A stretch of 56,331 nt of DNA from Anaeromassilibacillus sp. An200. Lineage in GTDB: Bacteria; Bacillota; Clostridia; Oscillospirales; Acutalibacteraceae. A model generated the notes under the pieces. That model was not told the origin of the DNA, did no database searches, and worked only from the letters and a program-made list of their open reading frames with translations. Of this stretch, positions 1 to 9,624 are shown piece after piece (position 1 is the first letter of the stretch; the number at the start of each line of letters is the position of its first letter). Location of the stretch: the NCBI RefSeq assembly GCF_002160025.1, contig NZ_NFJU01000025.1, positions 1 through 56,331 on the forward strand, in the 5' to 3' direction. A program made the position numbers and the translations under genes.

Positions 1-2
1 CG

Positions 3-164
3 GACAAGTACGACCTGACGAAGCACCCGAACTATAAGTACACCGCCGACGCCGACAAGAAGTACCTCTTTGATATGGAACGGTACATGAAACGCAAACC
101 GGCCATCGTAAAGCCGGATGAGCCTTTCGAGATGTACGAATTGACAGCAACGGATCTTCAATAA
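3..164 (+). CDS. VirD4-like type IV coupling protein, C-terminal end (partial)
   Basis: This frame is open from the window edge to TAA and encodes the last 53 residues of a protein whose start lies upstream. The lysine/tyrosine-rich tail, with an RYMKRKP segment, resembles the C terminus of the CD1115-family VirD4 coupling proteins of clostridial ICEs. These bring the relaxase-DNA complex to the type IV secretion channel. A Maff2 gene 30 bp downstream supports this, since VirD4-Maff2-TrbL is the usual order. The ATPase motifs lie outside the window, so the call rests on the tail and the context. Confidence 0.7.
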   Translation, partial: DKYDLTKHPNYKYTADADKKYLFDMERYMKRKPAIVKPDEPFEMYELTATDLQ

Positions 165-194
165 CAATTCTACAAACGAAAGGAAATATGATTT

Positions 195-335
195 ATGGAT
201 TTTTTCACTAACGCTATCGACGTATTGCAGACTCTGGTGATCGCGCTGGGCGGCGGCCTGTGCGTGTGGGGCGGCATCAACCTTCTGGAAGGTTACGGCC
301 AGGACAACCCTGCCAGTAATGCTCATGTGCCGTAA
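195..335 (+). pseudogene. Maff2 family membrane protein, 5' fragment interrupted by IME1
   Basis: The ATG at 195 follows an AAAGGAAAT ribosome binding site. The fragment encodes the start of a Maff2-type small membrane protein, with one hydrophobic segment rich in glycine (LVIALGGG, then GINLLEGYG). Native sequence stops at the GC at 321-322. The frame then runs into IME1 sequence and ends at TAA 333-335, giving a 46-residue product. The rest of the gene is at 9171-9202 and 19886-19956. Joined, the pieces give about 74 residues with the usual ...NPASNA-KSQGIKQLMA-GGG... order. Maff2 proteins lie between VirD4 and TrbL in these ICEs; their exact role is not established. Confidence 0.85.
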
Positions 336-452
336 AGTAACACAATAATTTGATAGGCAACCGCCCCTATTCCGTAATTTGAAAGACCGGCTATAAAAAG
401 TTGTATCCGTATGGTAAAATAAAAACAAAAAATATCAAGGTGGTAAACGTTT

Positions 453-1058
453 ATGGAATTTCACGAAAAGCTGCAAGAACTTAGAAAACAAAAAAATCTA
501 ACACAAGAAGAACTTTCTGAAATACTGTTTGTTTCACGAACTGCCATTTCAAAATGGGAGTCAGGGCGTGGCTATCCAAGCATTGACTCCTTAAAAGCCA
601 TTGCAGAATTTTTCGGAGTAACAATAGATGAACTGTTATCCAATAGAGAACTGATTTGTATGGCAGAAAAAGATAGTCACCAAAAAACACAGCATATGCG
701 TGATTTAGTATTTGGCTTGATTGATTGCTCTGTTGGGATGTTGTTTTTTATCCCTCTTTTTGGACAGCAAGGGGGCGAGATAATTCGTCAAGTGTCTTTG
801 CTATCGTTACAGGAAACACCATTGTTCATAAAAGTTACATATTTTGCAATCATTTTATTAACAGTTGCTTGTGGTATTGCTACGTTAGCTTTGCAAAATT
901 ATTCCAGCATTATTTGGATAAAAACAAAGACTATCTTATCTATGACATTGACTATAATTAGCGTTGTTATCTTTATTGCAAGCCTTCAACCTTATGTAGC
1001 CTTTTTTACATTTGTTTTGTTGATTATCAAGGGCGCTTTGTTGCTAAAACGCCCATGA
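453..1058 (+). CDS. XRE-family HTH regulator with C-terminal membrane domain
   Basis: The product is 201 residues. Residues about 5-60 form a Cro/CI-type helix-turn-helix (LRKQKNLTQEELSEIL, then SRTAISKWESGRGYPSIDSL). Residues about 90-200 hold three or four hydrophobic segments ending in KRP. An AAGGTGG site precedes the ATG. Such XRE-membrane proteins are usually regulators tied to membrane stress or to an adjacent membrane gene; the PAP2 phosphatase 110 bp downstream is the natural candidate target (inference). The gene is much more AT-rich than the IME1 mobilization genes, which suggests separately acquired cargo. Confidence 0.8.
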   Translation: MEFHEKLQELRKQKNLTQEELSEILFVSRTAISKWESGRGYPSIDSLKAIAEFFGVTIDELLSNRELICMAEKDSHQKTQHMRDLVFGLIDCSVGMLFFIPLFGQQGGEIIRQVSLLSLQETPLFIKVTYFAIILLTVACGIATLALQNYSSIIWIKTKTILSMTLTIISVVIFIASLQPYVAFFTFVLLIIKGALLLKRP

Positions 1059-1167
1059 CACGAAGCGTATCAATGATGTGACGGGCAAATTCTTTCGTTT
1101 TTTTCACTCCAAAGTTAAAGTGTGATTAGGCAAGAGCCAAATACATTAAAAACAAAGGAGCAAAAAA

Positions 1168-1860
1168 ATGAAAGAAGAAAAGAAAAAAATCCAAAACAAT
1201 TTTATTGTAGCTGCCGGACTGTTGGTTTTGTTCATTCTCTACACAGTGGCAATTATGTTTGTTGATGTGCAGCCAATCGGCCCACAGGGTTCATCTGTCG
1301 GGTTTGCGGAAGTCAATCAATATTTTCATACGCTGTTTGGTGTGAATATGCTGCTATATAGTATAACAGACTGGTTGAGTATTGCTGTACTGTTTATCAT
1401 GTTCGGATTTGCAATGGTAGGTCTTGTGCAACTTATTAAAAGGAAAAGTCTGTTTCGTGTAGATAGCAGTATTTTGGTATTAGGCGGTTTTTATGTGCTT
1501 GTATTTTTGGCATATCTCTTTTTTGAGTTTTTTGTTGTAAATTACAGACCTGTTTTGATTGAGGGTGTTTTGGAAGCCTCTTATCCGTCCTCTACAACAA
1601 TGCTTATGATGTGCATTATGCCTACGGCTATTATGCAATTTCACCACTTGATTTCAAGCAAAGGATTAAGAAACATCGTAAATATCCTTTGTGGTATCTA
1701 TGCAAGTTCTATGGTCATTGGGCGGGTTTTATCTGGTGTGCATTGGTTTACTGATATTGTGGGTGGAATATTGCTTAGTGCAACACTTGTTATGTTGTAC
1801 TATTCCACAAATCAGTTAGTAAATAGCAAAGCCAACCGGAGCAGTCAACGGTCAAGATGA
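1168..1860 (+). CDS. PAP2-superfamily membrane phosphatase
   Basis: The 230-residue protein has about six hydrophobic segments. The PAP2 signature is present in degenerate form: NYRP (about 128), SYPSSTT (about 140) in place of PSGH, and GRVLSGVHWFTDIVGG (about 191-206) with the catalytic His and following Asp. The family removes phosphate from lipid phosphates such as undecaprenyl pyrophosphate or phosphatidic acid at the membrane. Weakening of the second motif makes the substrate uncertain. GGAG lies 8 bp before the ATG. With the regulator upstream it forms an AT-rich cargo unit, closed by a hairpin at 1913. Confidence 0.75.
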   Translation: MKEEKKKIQNNFIVAAGLLVLFILYTVAIMFVDVQPIGPQGSSVGFAEVNQYFHTLFGVNMLLYSITDWLSIAVLFIMFGFAMVGLVQLIKRKSLFRVDSSILVLGGFYVLVFLAYLFFEFFVVNYRPVLIEGVLEASYPSSTTMLMMCIMPTAIMQFHHLISSKGLRNIVNILCGIYASSMVIGRVLSGVHWFTDIVGGILLSATLVMLYYSTNQLVNSKANRSSQRSR

Positions 1861-1912
1861 ACGGGCTTCGCCCGCCGTTGACAGCACCGCCCGGTTTCGC
1901 AGACGGGTAATC

Positions 1913-1945
1913 AAGGGGCGACAGACTAAAGTGCTGCCGCCCCTT
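1913..1945 (+). terminator. Stem-loop after PAP2 gene
   Basis: AAGGGGCG (1913-1920) pairs perfectly with CGCCCCTT (1938-1945). Only a short A/T tract follows, so as a rho-independent terminator it is moderate. Its position 50 bp after the PAP2 stop supports that role. Confidence 0.5.
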
Positions 1946-2013
1946 AATAATGTTGATATGGAAAACAGAATTTGATTGAGAGCATTTTTAAGTTTCAGTT
2001 TGACCGTTGAGTA

Positions 2014-2042
2014 TTGATTTTCGTATCGAAATATGATAGAAT
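2014..2042 (+). promoter_or_regulatory. Promoter and leader of the Nim-like gene
   Basis: TTGATT (2014-2019), a 17-bp spacer and TAGAAT (2037-2042) form a sigma-70 type promoter. TTTCG-TAT-CGAAA lies in the spacer as a small palindrome that could be an operator. The 120-bp leader before the ATG at 2165 contains two hairpins: GCTCT-TT-AGAGC, and CTTCTTG pairing with CAAGAAG around 2090-2112. The leader looks structured but matches no riboswitch I recognise. Confidence 0.55.
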
Positions 2043-2164
2043 GAAGCCAGTTACAAACATGAATTGACCGAGCTCTTTAGAGCGAAAGATGCTTCTTGTC
2101 CTAAGGGCAAGAAGATGGAACAGAGAAAGAGGTTAACAACTTAGAATTTTCGGAGGTAATTTCA

Positions 2165-2641
2165 ATGTTTAGATCAATTAGAAAAAAGAGAAATGAAATC
2201 AGCACAGACGAAGCGAAAGAACTGCTACGTTCTTCTCGACGTGGTATACTGGCAGTTAACGGTGATGATGGTTATCCCTATGCGATACCGATCAATTATC
2301 TATATGATGAAGATGCGCATAAGATTGTTTTTCATGGAGCCAAAGCAGGCTATAAGGTGGATTGTTTGAAAGTATGTGATAAGGTTTGCTTTACTGTATA
2401 TGGTAATGAACGCATTCAGGAAGAATCGTGGGCACCATTTCTTCAAAGTACGGTTGTCTTTGGACGCTGCCACTTAGTCGAAAATCAGGAAGCCACAATG
2501 ATGCTGATAAAGAAATTTGCGATGAAATATTATCCTGATGAAAAGCTGGTAGATGAAGCAGTGGCATCATCCGGAAGAGCCGTTCAGATGTTTGAAATTG
2601 AAATAGAGCATATGAGCGGAAAAGAAGTGCAGGAACGATGA
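2165..2641 (+). CDS. Pyridoxamine 5'-phosphate oxidase-like flavoprotein (NimA-like)
   Basis: The 158-residue protein has the split-barrel FMN-binding fold pattern of the PNPOx-like family, here closest in layout to NimA-type proteins (RRGILAVNGDDGYPYAIPINYLY, then FHGAKAGYK). NimA proteins reduce 5-nitroimidazoles to harmless amines, but most homologues are of unknown substrate, so a resistance role is only possible. A GGAGG site precedes the ATG. It is the last cargo gene before the conserved terminator at 2711 and the mobilization block. Confidence 0.7.
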   Translation: MFRSIRKKRNEISTDEAKELLRSSRRGILAVNGDDGYPYAIPINYLYDEDAHKIVFHGAKAGYKVDCLKVCDKVCFTVYGNERIQEESWAPFLQSTVVFGRCHLVENQEATMMLIKKFAMKYYPDEKLVDEAVASSGRAVQMFEIEIEHMSGKEVQER

Positions 2642-2710
2642 ATTCCAATTTGCCGAACTGAAATAAGCAAATACAACTGAATACCCGCCGCCGTCATAGC
2701 GGCACATACA

Positions 2711-2746
2711 AGCAGTAAATCTGAAAAAGGTTTGCTGCTTTTTTTG
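2711..2746 (+). terminator. Rho-independent terminator at cargo/mob junction of IME1
   Basis: AGCAGTAAATC pairs with GGTTTGCTGCT (with G-U pairs) and is followed by seven T. The preceding CCGCCGCC...AGCGGCAC stretch and this hairpin closely match 13935-13995 in IME2, which sits in the same place just upstream of the relaxase gene. Confidence 0.75.
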
Positions 2747-2934
2747 CGCCCATTTCTCCTAAAGTGTGCAGCGTTGAAAAAAGTTTGCCGTTCCGTTTGG
2801 CAAAATCGCAAGTTGTCCGTAGTAGGACATAACAGGAGAAATTGAGTAAAAAGTACGCCGAGCCGGAGCGTGCTTTTCTTAGAGCAAGATTCTACCGCAG
2901 TACCAAATTTCGCTGTTTGCTCATTTTGTCCTTG

Positions 2935-3000
2935 CGGGAATCTTGTTGGGGAGTGCCTTCCCCAAACCCTGCTTATGCGGCTTACGCCGCTTATCCCGCC
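2935..3000. other. Candidate oriT of IME1
   Basis: Between the terminator and mobC there is no gene. TTGGGGA-GTGCCT-TCCCCAA (2946-2965) forms a perfect 7-bp hairpin, followed by CCCTGCTTATGCGGC and another GCGGC...GCCGC pair. A hairpin directly upstream of mobC/relaxase is the usual place for an origin of transfer. The nick site cannot be named from sequence alone. Confidence 0.4.
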
Positions 3001-3034
3001 GCAGCCATGCGGCAGCCGAAAGGAGGTTTTTATC

Positions 3035-3433
3035 ATGCGAAAACGATACAACACGCCGCACCGCAGCCGGGTAGTCAAGACACGCATGACCGAGGAAGAA
3101 TACACCGAGTTTGCGGAAAGGCTTTCTGCTTACCACATGAGCCAAGCCGAGTTTATCCGGCAAGCCATAACCGGGGCAGCCATACGCCCCATCATAACCG
3201 TTTCCCCCGTCAACGACGAGCTGCTTGCCGCTGTCGGGAAGCTCACAGCCGAGTACGGCAGGATTGGCGGCAATCTCAACCAGATTGCCCGCACCCTCAA
3301 CGAGTGGCATAGCCCCTACCCGGCTATGGCAAAGGAATTGCGGGAAGCGGCCGCCGACCTTGCCGCCCTCAAGTATGAAGTCCTAAAGAAAGTAGGTGAC
3401 GCCGTTGGCAACACTCAAGCATTTAGGCTCTAA
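3035..3433 (+). CDS. mobC: MobC-like plasmid mobilization relaxosome protein
   Basis: The start is ATG 3035, behind AAAGGAGG, although the frame is open further upstream. The product is 132 residues. It is basic at the N terminus, followed by a ribbon-helix-helix-like segment (VVKTRMTEEEYTEFAERL) and the MobC signature GRIGGNLNQIARTLN near residue 78. MobC proteins bind oriT and help the relaxase open the nick region. The 3' end overlaps the relaxase start by 38 bp, so the two are translationally coupled. Confidence 0.85.
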   Translation: MRKRYNTPHRSRVVKTRMTEEEYTEFAERLSAYHMSQAEFIRQAITGAAIRPIITVSPVNDELLAAVGKLTAEYGRIGGNLNQIARTLNEWHSPYPAMAKELREAAADLAALKYEVLKKVGDAVGNTQAFRL

Positions 3434-5072
3434 GAACGCCGACTACGGAGCCGCCGAACAATACCTGCTCTTTGAGCATGACGAATTTACTATGAAGCCC
3501 GTCCTTGATGAAAACGGCAGGCTTATCCCCCGTGAGGATTATCGCTTGTCCACGCTGAACTGCGGCGGCGAGGATTTTGCCGTTGCGTGTATGCGCTCCA
3601 ATCTCCGCTATGAGAAAAATCAGCGGCGGGAGGATGTGAAAAGCCACCACTATATCATCAGCTTTGACCCACGGGACGGGCCGGACAACGGCCTGACCGT
3701 AGACCGGGCGCAGGCGTTGGGGGAGCAATTCTGTAAAGAGCATTTCCCCGGCCATCAGGCCCTTGTCTGCACCCACCCGGACGGGCATAACCACAGCGGC
3801 AACATCCATGTGCATATCGTCATTAACAGCCTGCGGATAGAGGAAGTGCCGTTCCTGCCCTACATGGACAGGCCAGCGGACACGAAAGCCGGGTGCAAGC
3901 ACCGCTGCACCGACGCAGCCCTACGCTACTTCAAGTCCGAGGTCATGGAGATGTGCCACCGGGAAGGACTTTACCAAATCGACCTCTTGAACGGCAGCAA
4001 GAACCGTGTCACAGACCGGGAATATTGGGCGCAGAAAAAGGGACAGGCCGCACTGGACAAGCAGAACGCCCCCATGATTGCAGGCGGTATCACGCCCCGG
4101 CAGACCAAGTTTGAAACGAACAAGGAGAAGCTGCGGCAGACCCTACGGAAAGCCCTTGCCACCGCTGCCAGCTTTGACGAGTTTTCCTCTCTGCTGTTGC
4201 GGGAGGGTGTGACCGTCAAGGAGAGCCGGGGGCGGCTGTCCTACCTCACGCCAGACAGGACGAAGCCTATCACCGCCCGGAAGCTGGGCGGCGACTTTGA
4301 CCGCACCGCCGTCCTTGCCGTTTTGGAGCAGAACGCCCAGAGGGGCGTAACGGTTCGCTACACCCCGCAGCACCAAGCCGCCAGAGCCGCCGAACAGACC
4401 GCAGCCATACCCGAATACCTACACGCCGGGAAAGGCCGCTTACAGGGCGAAAAGACAGGGAAAATCGACCCCAGACAGGACAGTGTGCAGCGGCTTGTGG
4501 ACATTGAGCAGAAGATGGCCGAGGGCAAGGGCAAAGGCTATGAACGATGGGCGAAGATACACAATCTGAAACAGGCCGCCAAGACCCTGACCATCTACCA
4601 ACAGTACGGCTTTTCTTCCCCGGAACAGCTTGAAGCCGCCGTTGCTACCGCCTATCAGGAAATGCGCCAGACCAGCGGCGAACTGAAAGCACTGGAAACG
4701 AAGCTGCAAGGGAAAAGGGAGTTGCGGCAACAGGTACTTGCCTATGCCAAGACCAAGCCCATCCGCGAGGGGCTGAAAGCGCAGAAATCCGAGAAAGCCC
4801 GCGCCGCATACCGCCAGGCAAACGAGAGCGATTTTATCATAGCCGAAGCCGCCGCCCGGTATTTCAAGGCACAGGGGCTTACCAAGCTGCCCGGCCGAAA
4901 AGCGTTGCAGGCCGAGATCGAGCAGCTTATCTCCGAGAAAGACGGCCTGTACAACACCTATCACGAACAGAAGCAGCGGTTCAGGGAGTTGCAGACCGTC
5001 AAGCGGAACATCGACCAGATTTTGCGCCGGGAAGAGCCGCACCGCAGAAAGGAGCAGAGCCATGAACGATAA
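3396..5072 (+). CDS. Relaxase/mobilization nuclease (MobP-like)
   Basis: The 558-residue protein starts at GTG 3396 inside mobC. The N-terminal third is the relaxase domain. The metal-binding histidine motif is visible as HPDGHNHSGN followed by IHVHIVINS (residues about 125-145), and a Tyr near residue 17 or 25 is a candidate nicking residue. The C-terminal half (about 350-550) is charged and helical, as in clostridial Mob proteins. It nicks oriT and pilots the strand into the recipient through a helper secretion channel. It overlaps the next gene by 11 bp. Confidence 0.85.
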   Translation: MTPLATLKHLGSKNADYGAAEQYLLFEHDEFTMKPVLDENGRLIPREDYRLSTLNCGGEDFAVACMRSNLRYEKNQRREDVKSHHYIISFDPRDGPDNGLTVDRAQALGEQFCKEHFPGHQALVCTHPDGHNHSGNIHVHIVINSLRIEEVPFLPYMDRPADTKAGCKHRCTDAALRYFKSEVMEMCHREGLYQIDLLNGSKNRVTDREYWAQKKGQAALDKQNAPMIAGGITPRQTKFETNKEKLRQTLRKALATAASFDEFSSLLLREGVTVKESRGRLSYLTPDRTKPITARKLGGDFDRTAVLAVLEQNAQRGVTVRYTPQHQAARAAEQTAAIPEYLHAGKGRLQGEKTGKIDPRQDSVQRLVDIEQKMAEGKGKGYERWAKIHNLKQAAKTLTIYQQYGFSSPEQLEAAVATAYQEMRQTSGELKALETKLQGKRELRQQVLAYAKTKPIREGLKAQKSEKARAAYRQANESDFIIAEAAARYFKAQGLTKLPGRKALQAEIEQLISEKDGLYNTYHEQKQRFRELQTVKRNIDQILRREEPHRRKEQSHER

Positions 5073-5448
5073 GCCGTCCCGCATGGACTACCGCCAGCAC
5101 CAGGCAGCCCGCCGCCTTGTGCATGAGTGCTGTAACTACGACGAGGGGAACTGCCTGCTGTTAGACGACGGGGAGCCTTGCGTGTGCGTCCAGAGCATTT
5201 CCTATTCCCTCATGTGCCGCTGGTTCCGTGTGGCTGTCCTGCCCCTTGACGGGGAGCTGGCCGCAGCCCTCTTGTACCGGGGGAGCCGGAAACGCTGCGC
5301 GGTCTGCGGGGCGGCCTTTGTCCCCAAATCCAACCGGGGGAAATACTGCCCCGGCTGCGCCGGGTGCATGAAGAAACGCAAAGCCGCCGAGAGAAAGCGG
5401 AAACAAAGGCAGAAATGTCACGCTTTAGAGCCTTTCAAACCCGCATAA
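5062..5448 (+). CDS. Cysteine-rich VLP-domain protein
   Basis: The 128-residue product has many cysteines, arranged as CC...C...CVCVQS...C in the N-terminal half and a zinc-ribbon-like CAVCGAAF...KYCPGCAGC near residues 92-112, then a basic tail (KKRKAAERKRKQRQK). Such proteins sit between relaxase and rep genes in many clostridial mobilizable elements. Their function is unknown; zinc binding and DNA contact are inferred from the cysteine spacing and basic tail. It overlaps the relaxase gene, pointing to one operon. Confidence 0.75.
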   Translation: MNDKPSRMDYRQHQAARRLVHECCNYDEGNCLLLDDGEPCVCVQSISYSLMCRWFRVAVLPLDGELAAALLYRGSRKRCAVCGAAFVPKSNRGKYCPGCAGCMKKRKAAERKRKQRQKCHALEPFKPA

Positions 5449-5520
5449 ATCAAGGCTTTTTTCGTGGGTGTCAAAGGGTATGCGATACATTTATCCTTTC
5501 CCCCCGGAAATGCCGTCCTA

Positions 5521-6315
5521 ATGCGTGACAAAGCCCAAAAACGACACAACACAGAGGGAGGTGATACTATCGCTGATTATATCAGGGCAGACACCACGCT
5601 GCCCGCCTATCTTCCATACCCCCGTTTCCTGCTGAAAATGGAGATTTCACAGACCGCCAAGCTGCTGTATGCGCTTTTATTAGACCGCTCCACCCTGTCA
5701 CAGAAGAACGGCTGGCAGGACGGCGAGGGCAGGATATTCATTGTCTACCCCGTTGCGGAGATAGCGGAAATGCTGGACAAGGGTTGTACCGCCATCAAGG
5801 GAGCCTTGAAAGAACTGGACGCAGCCGGGCTTTTAGAACGGGAACGGCGGGGCTTCTCCGCACCCAATCGGCTTTATGTGAAAGTGCCGCCTGTCCCAGT
5901 GGTACGGTTTTCCGACCAACTGATGGCCGGAAAAGCGACCCTCATACAGTCGGAAAAGCGACCTTATGACGGTCGGAAAACCGACCCTATGATGGTCGGA
6001 AAACCGACCCCTAACAAAACTAATATAAACAACTTAATAGAGAACCAAACAATGAGAGCGAGTGGGGAGCCGCCCACAGCTTATGGCCGATATGAGAATA
6101 TTTTTCTGTCAAAGGACGAATATGACGAGTTACAGGCAGAATACCCGGACAGGCTGGAACGGCTGATTGAGGAAATGAGCCATTACCTTGCCGCCAGCGG
6201 GAAAGCCTACCAGAATTATGCCGCCGCCTTGCACAGATGGGCGGCCAATGACAAAAAGGGAGCCGTAAAACAGGGCATCCCCGACTATACCTGTATGGAG
6301 GGAGAAAGCTTATGA
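5521..6315 (+). CDS. repA: Replication initiator RepA (winged-helix)
   Basis: The N-terminal region (ADYIRADTTLPAYLPYPRFL, then ISQTAKLLYALLLDRS) is the RepA_N-type winged helix that binds the replication origin. Four 23-bp direct repeats lie inside the coding region at 5926-6017, as RepA_N plasmids carry their origin within rep. The start is doubtful. ATG 5521 has no good ribosome site, whereas GGGAGGTG at 5556 is ideally placed for codon 5569, which is ATC. Either ATC is used, or a start codon was lost and the upstream ATG serves. The C-terminal part (about 200-265) resembles the DUF6017-type tail. Confidence 0.8.
   Translation: MRDKAQKRHNTEGGDTIADYIRADTTLPAYLPYPRFLLKMEISQTAKLLYALLLDRSTLSQKNGWQDGEGRIFIVYPVAEIAEMLDKGCTAIKGALKELDAAGLLERERRGFSAPNRLYVKVPPVPVVRFSDQLMAGKATLIQSEKRPYDGRKTDPMMVGKPTPNKTNINNLIENQTMRASGEPPTAYGRYENIFLSKDEYDELQAEYPDRLERLIEEMSHYLAASGKAYQNYAAALHRWAANDKKGAVKQGIPDYTCMEGESL
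5926..6017. repeat. Four 23-bp iterons inside repA (candidate oriV of IME1)
   Basis: CGGAAAA recurs at 5928, 5951, 5974 and 5997, exactly 23 bp apart, within units reading (G)GTCGGAAAA(C/G)CGACC. An inverted partial copy (GGTTTTCCGACC) lies at 5907. The spacing is close to two helical turns and not a multiple of three, so the repeat is kept at DNA level rather than protein level. Confidence 0.75.
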
Positions 6316-7151
6316 CAAGTGAAATCAAAGATATTTTGGAGAACATGACAACCGCCGCCCCGGAGATGGAGGACTATATCGGCGAGGACGGACTGCTTTA
6401 CTGCGGAAAGTGCCATACGCCGAAAGAAGCCTACTTCCCGGAGGGTAAGGAGCTGTTTGGCCGTGACCGCCACCCGGCAGAGTGCGACTGCCAGAGAGCC
6501 GCCCGTGAGCAGCGGCAGGCCGCCGAGGAACACCGCCGCCATGTGGAAGCCGTGGAAAATCTGAAACAGAGGGCTTTTGCCGACTCAGCCATGCAGCAAT
6601 GGACATTCGAGAACGACAACGGCAGAAACCCGCAGACCGGGATTGCCCGGCGGTATGCGGAGCATTGGGAAGAAATGCAGGCCGAAAACATCGGCTGCCT
6701 GTTCTGGGGGAACGTCGGCAACGGGAAAAGCTACCTTGCGGGCTGTATCGCAAACGCCCTCATGGAGAAAGAAGTCCCCGTATATATGACGAACTTCGCC
6801 GTTATCCTGGGCGACCTCTCTCCCGGCTTTACAGGCCGGAATGAGTATATTTCCCGCCTTTGCCGCTATCCGCTGCTTATCATTGACGACTTCGGCATGG
6901 AGCGTGGCACCGACTATGGACTGGAACAGGTATTCCATGTGATTGATACCCGATACCGCAGCAACAAGCCGCTGATCGCCACCACCAACCGCCCGCTGGA
7001 CGAGTTGAAAAAGCCGACAGACACGGCCCATTCCCGGATTTATGACCGACTGCTGTCCATGTGCGTCCCGATACGCTTTACTGGCGTCAACTTCCGGCAG
7101 GAAACCGCAAAGCGGAAAATGGAAACCATGAAGAAACTGCTGGCTGAATGA
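6312..7151 (+). CDS. DnaC/IstB-like AAA+ ATPase
   Basis: The 279-residue protein has an N-terminal zinc-like cluster (CGKCHTP...CDC, about 36-62), a Walker A GNVGNGKS (about 133-140) and a Walker B LLIIDDFGME (about 189-198). This is the layout of DnaC-type helicase loaders. Placed directly after RepA with a 4-bp overlap, it probably loads the host replicative helicase at the iteron origin during extrachromosomal replication of the excised element. Confidence 0.85.
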   Translation: MTSEIKDILENMTTAAPEMEDYIGEDGLLYCGKCHTPKEAYFPEGKELFGRDRHPAECDCQRAAREQRQAAEEHRRHVEAVENLKQRAFADSAMQQWTFENDNGRNPQTGIARRYAEHWEEMQAENIGCLFWGNVGNGKSYLAGCIANALMEKEVPVYMTNFAVILGDLSPGFTGRNEYISRLCRYPLLIIDDFGMERGTDYGLEQVFHVIDTRYRSNKPLIATTNRPLDELKKPTDTAHSRIYDRLLSMCVPIRFTGVNFRQETAKRKMETMKKLLAE

Positions 7152-7165
7152 AAGGAGTATTGCCT

Positions 7166-7354
7166 ATGGAGAATATCAAGCAGCACGACCACCGTACCAC
7201 CCGCCGCCCCGACTGCGTGACGGAAATCCGCATGGGGAATACCGTTCTTGTCGTGTCCGGCTTTTTCAAGAAAGACACCACCAGCACCGCCGCCGACAAG
7301 ATGGCGAGGGTACTGGAAGCGGAAGCCGCTGCTACACAAAAACCGGCAATTTGA
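7166..7354 (+). CDS. TnpW-like small element-encoded protein
   Basis: The 62-residue product is chosen from ATG 7166 because AAAGGAG lies 8 bp upstream. It contains a short VTEIRMGNTVLVVSGFF beta-like stretch and a DK-ARVLEAE helix, the pattern of the small TnpW-type proteins found just before large serine recombinases. Comparable small proteins occupy the same slot in IME2 (17911) and the ICE (53198). A role in recombination control or excision is plausible but not shown. Confidence 0.6.
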   Translation: MENIKQHDHRTTRRPDCVTEIRMGNTVLVVSGFFKKDTTSTAADKMARVLEAEAAATQKPAI

Positions 7355-7394
7355 CAAACCATAAAGAAGCAGATTTTACACTTTTGCCGCTATA

Positions 7395-9085
<1,691 letters not shown>

Positions 9086-9092
9086 CGCCTGA

Positions 9093-9140
9093 CCTATCCG
9101 ACACAGCCCTAAGTGCCGGATAGGAACGGCAAAATTTTTT
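9093..9140 (+). terminator. Inverted repeat after the IME1 recombinase
   Basis: CCTATCCG (9093-9100) pairs with CGGATAGG (9117-9124), and a T-run follows at 9135-9140. The gap between stem and T-run is long for a terminator, so a recombinase-binding site near the right end is an alternative. Confidence 0.45.
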
Positions 9141-9170
9141 ACACTTCTATTACTTCTTTATCGCACATTA

Positions 9171-9202
9171 GCAAAATCCCAGGGCATCAAGCAGCTTATG
9201 GC
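9171..9202 (+). pseudogene. Maff2 middle fragment between IME1 and IME2
   Basis: GCAAAATCCCAGGGCATC and the following bases encode A-K-S-Q-G-I-K-Q-L-M-A, the segment that continues the 195-322 fragment in frame and precedes the GGGVALIG segment at 19889. It is bounded on the left by the IME1 core GC and on the right by the IME2 junction near ATGGC. It is too short to be expressed; it is debris of the host gene. Confidence 0.85.
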
Positions 9203-9259
9203 TAAGTAGATGTAATCAAGAGAAGAAAGGAAAAGCACAATCCAGACGGAACCGGCGAT

Positions 9260-9274
9260 TGTGTCAAGAAATAT
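9260..9274 (+). repeat. Left terminal inverted repeat of IME2
   Basis: TGTGTCAAGAAATAT is the exact reverse complement of 19816-19830. It lies about 59 bp from the left junction and directly abuts the -35 box of the first IME2 promoter, so recombinase binding could also repress that promoter. Confidence 0.8.
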
Positions 9275-9303
9275 TTGTGGAATAGCAAGAACTTTGATAT
9301 AAT
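9275..9303 (+). promoter_or_regulatory. Promoter of the first IME2 operon
   Basis: TTGTGG (9275-9280), 17-bp spacer, TATAAT (9298-9303). It reads into the HTH gene at 9346. A small CCCGG-AA-CCGGG hairpin lies in the leader. Confidence 0.75.
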
Positions 9304-9345
9304 GGGAACAGGAACCCCGGAACCGGGAGAAAGGCAGGAGGATAA

Positions 9346-9573
9346 ATGCACATAAGCTATAAACCCCTCTGGCACACGCTGGTTGAGCGCAATATGAGGA
9401 AAGAGGACTTGCGGATTGCCGCCGGTCTTACCACAAATATGATTGCCAACATGGGTAAGGGCAAAAATATCAGCATGGAAACGCTGGTTCGTATTTGCGA
9501 AGCCCTGAATTGTGGCATTTTGGATGTAATAGAATTGGAGAAGGAAGACCATTCTGTTGATAAAGCAGAGTGA
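9346..9573 (+). CDS. Small XRE/Cro-type HTH regulator (YozG-like)
   Basis: The 75-residue product is a single helix-turn-helix domain (LVERNMRKEDLRIAAGLTTN, then IANMGKGKNISMETLVRICEAL) followed by NCGILDVIELEK. It resembles the short YozG/Cro-like regulators common on clostridial elements. An AGGAGG site sits 7 bp before the ATG. Being first after the left end of IME2, it probably controls the element or the methyltransferase that follows at 9625. Confidence 0.75.
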   Translation: MHISYKPLWHTLVERNMRKEDLRIAAGLTTNMIANMGKGKNISMETLVRICEALNCGILDVIELEKEDHSVDKAE

Positions 9574-9624
9574 TAAATTTGAACGTGGAGTATTTACAAA
9601 AATGCACCAAGGGGAGAAGAATAC

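Noticed and set aside
2043-2164. Riboswitch or T-box in the leader of the Nim-like gene
   Set aside because: Two hairpins are present, but there is no T-box motif, specifier loop or terminator/antiterminator pair that I can identify.
5926-6017. CRISPR-like repeat array
   Set aside because: The repeats are 23 bp apart with no spacers, lie within repA and have no cas genes nearby; they fit iterons.
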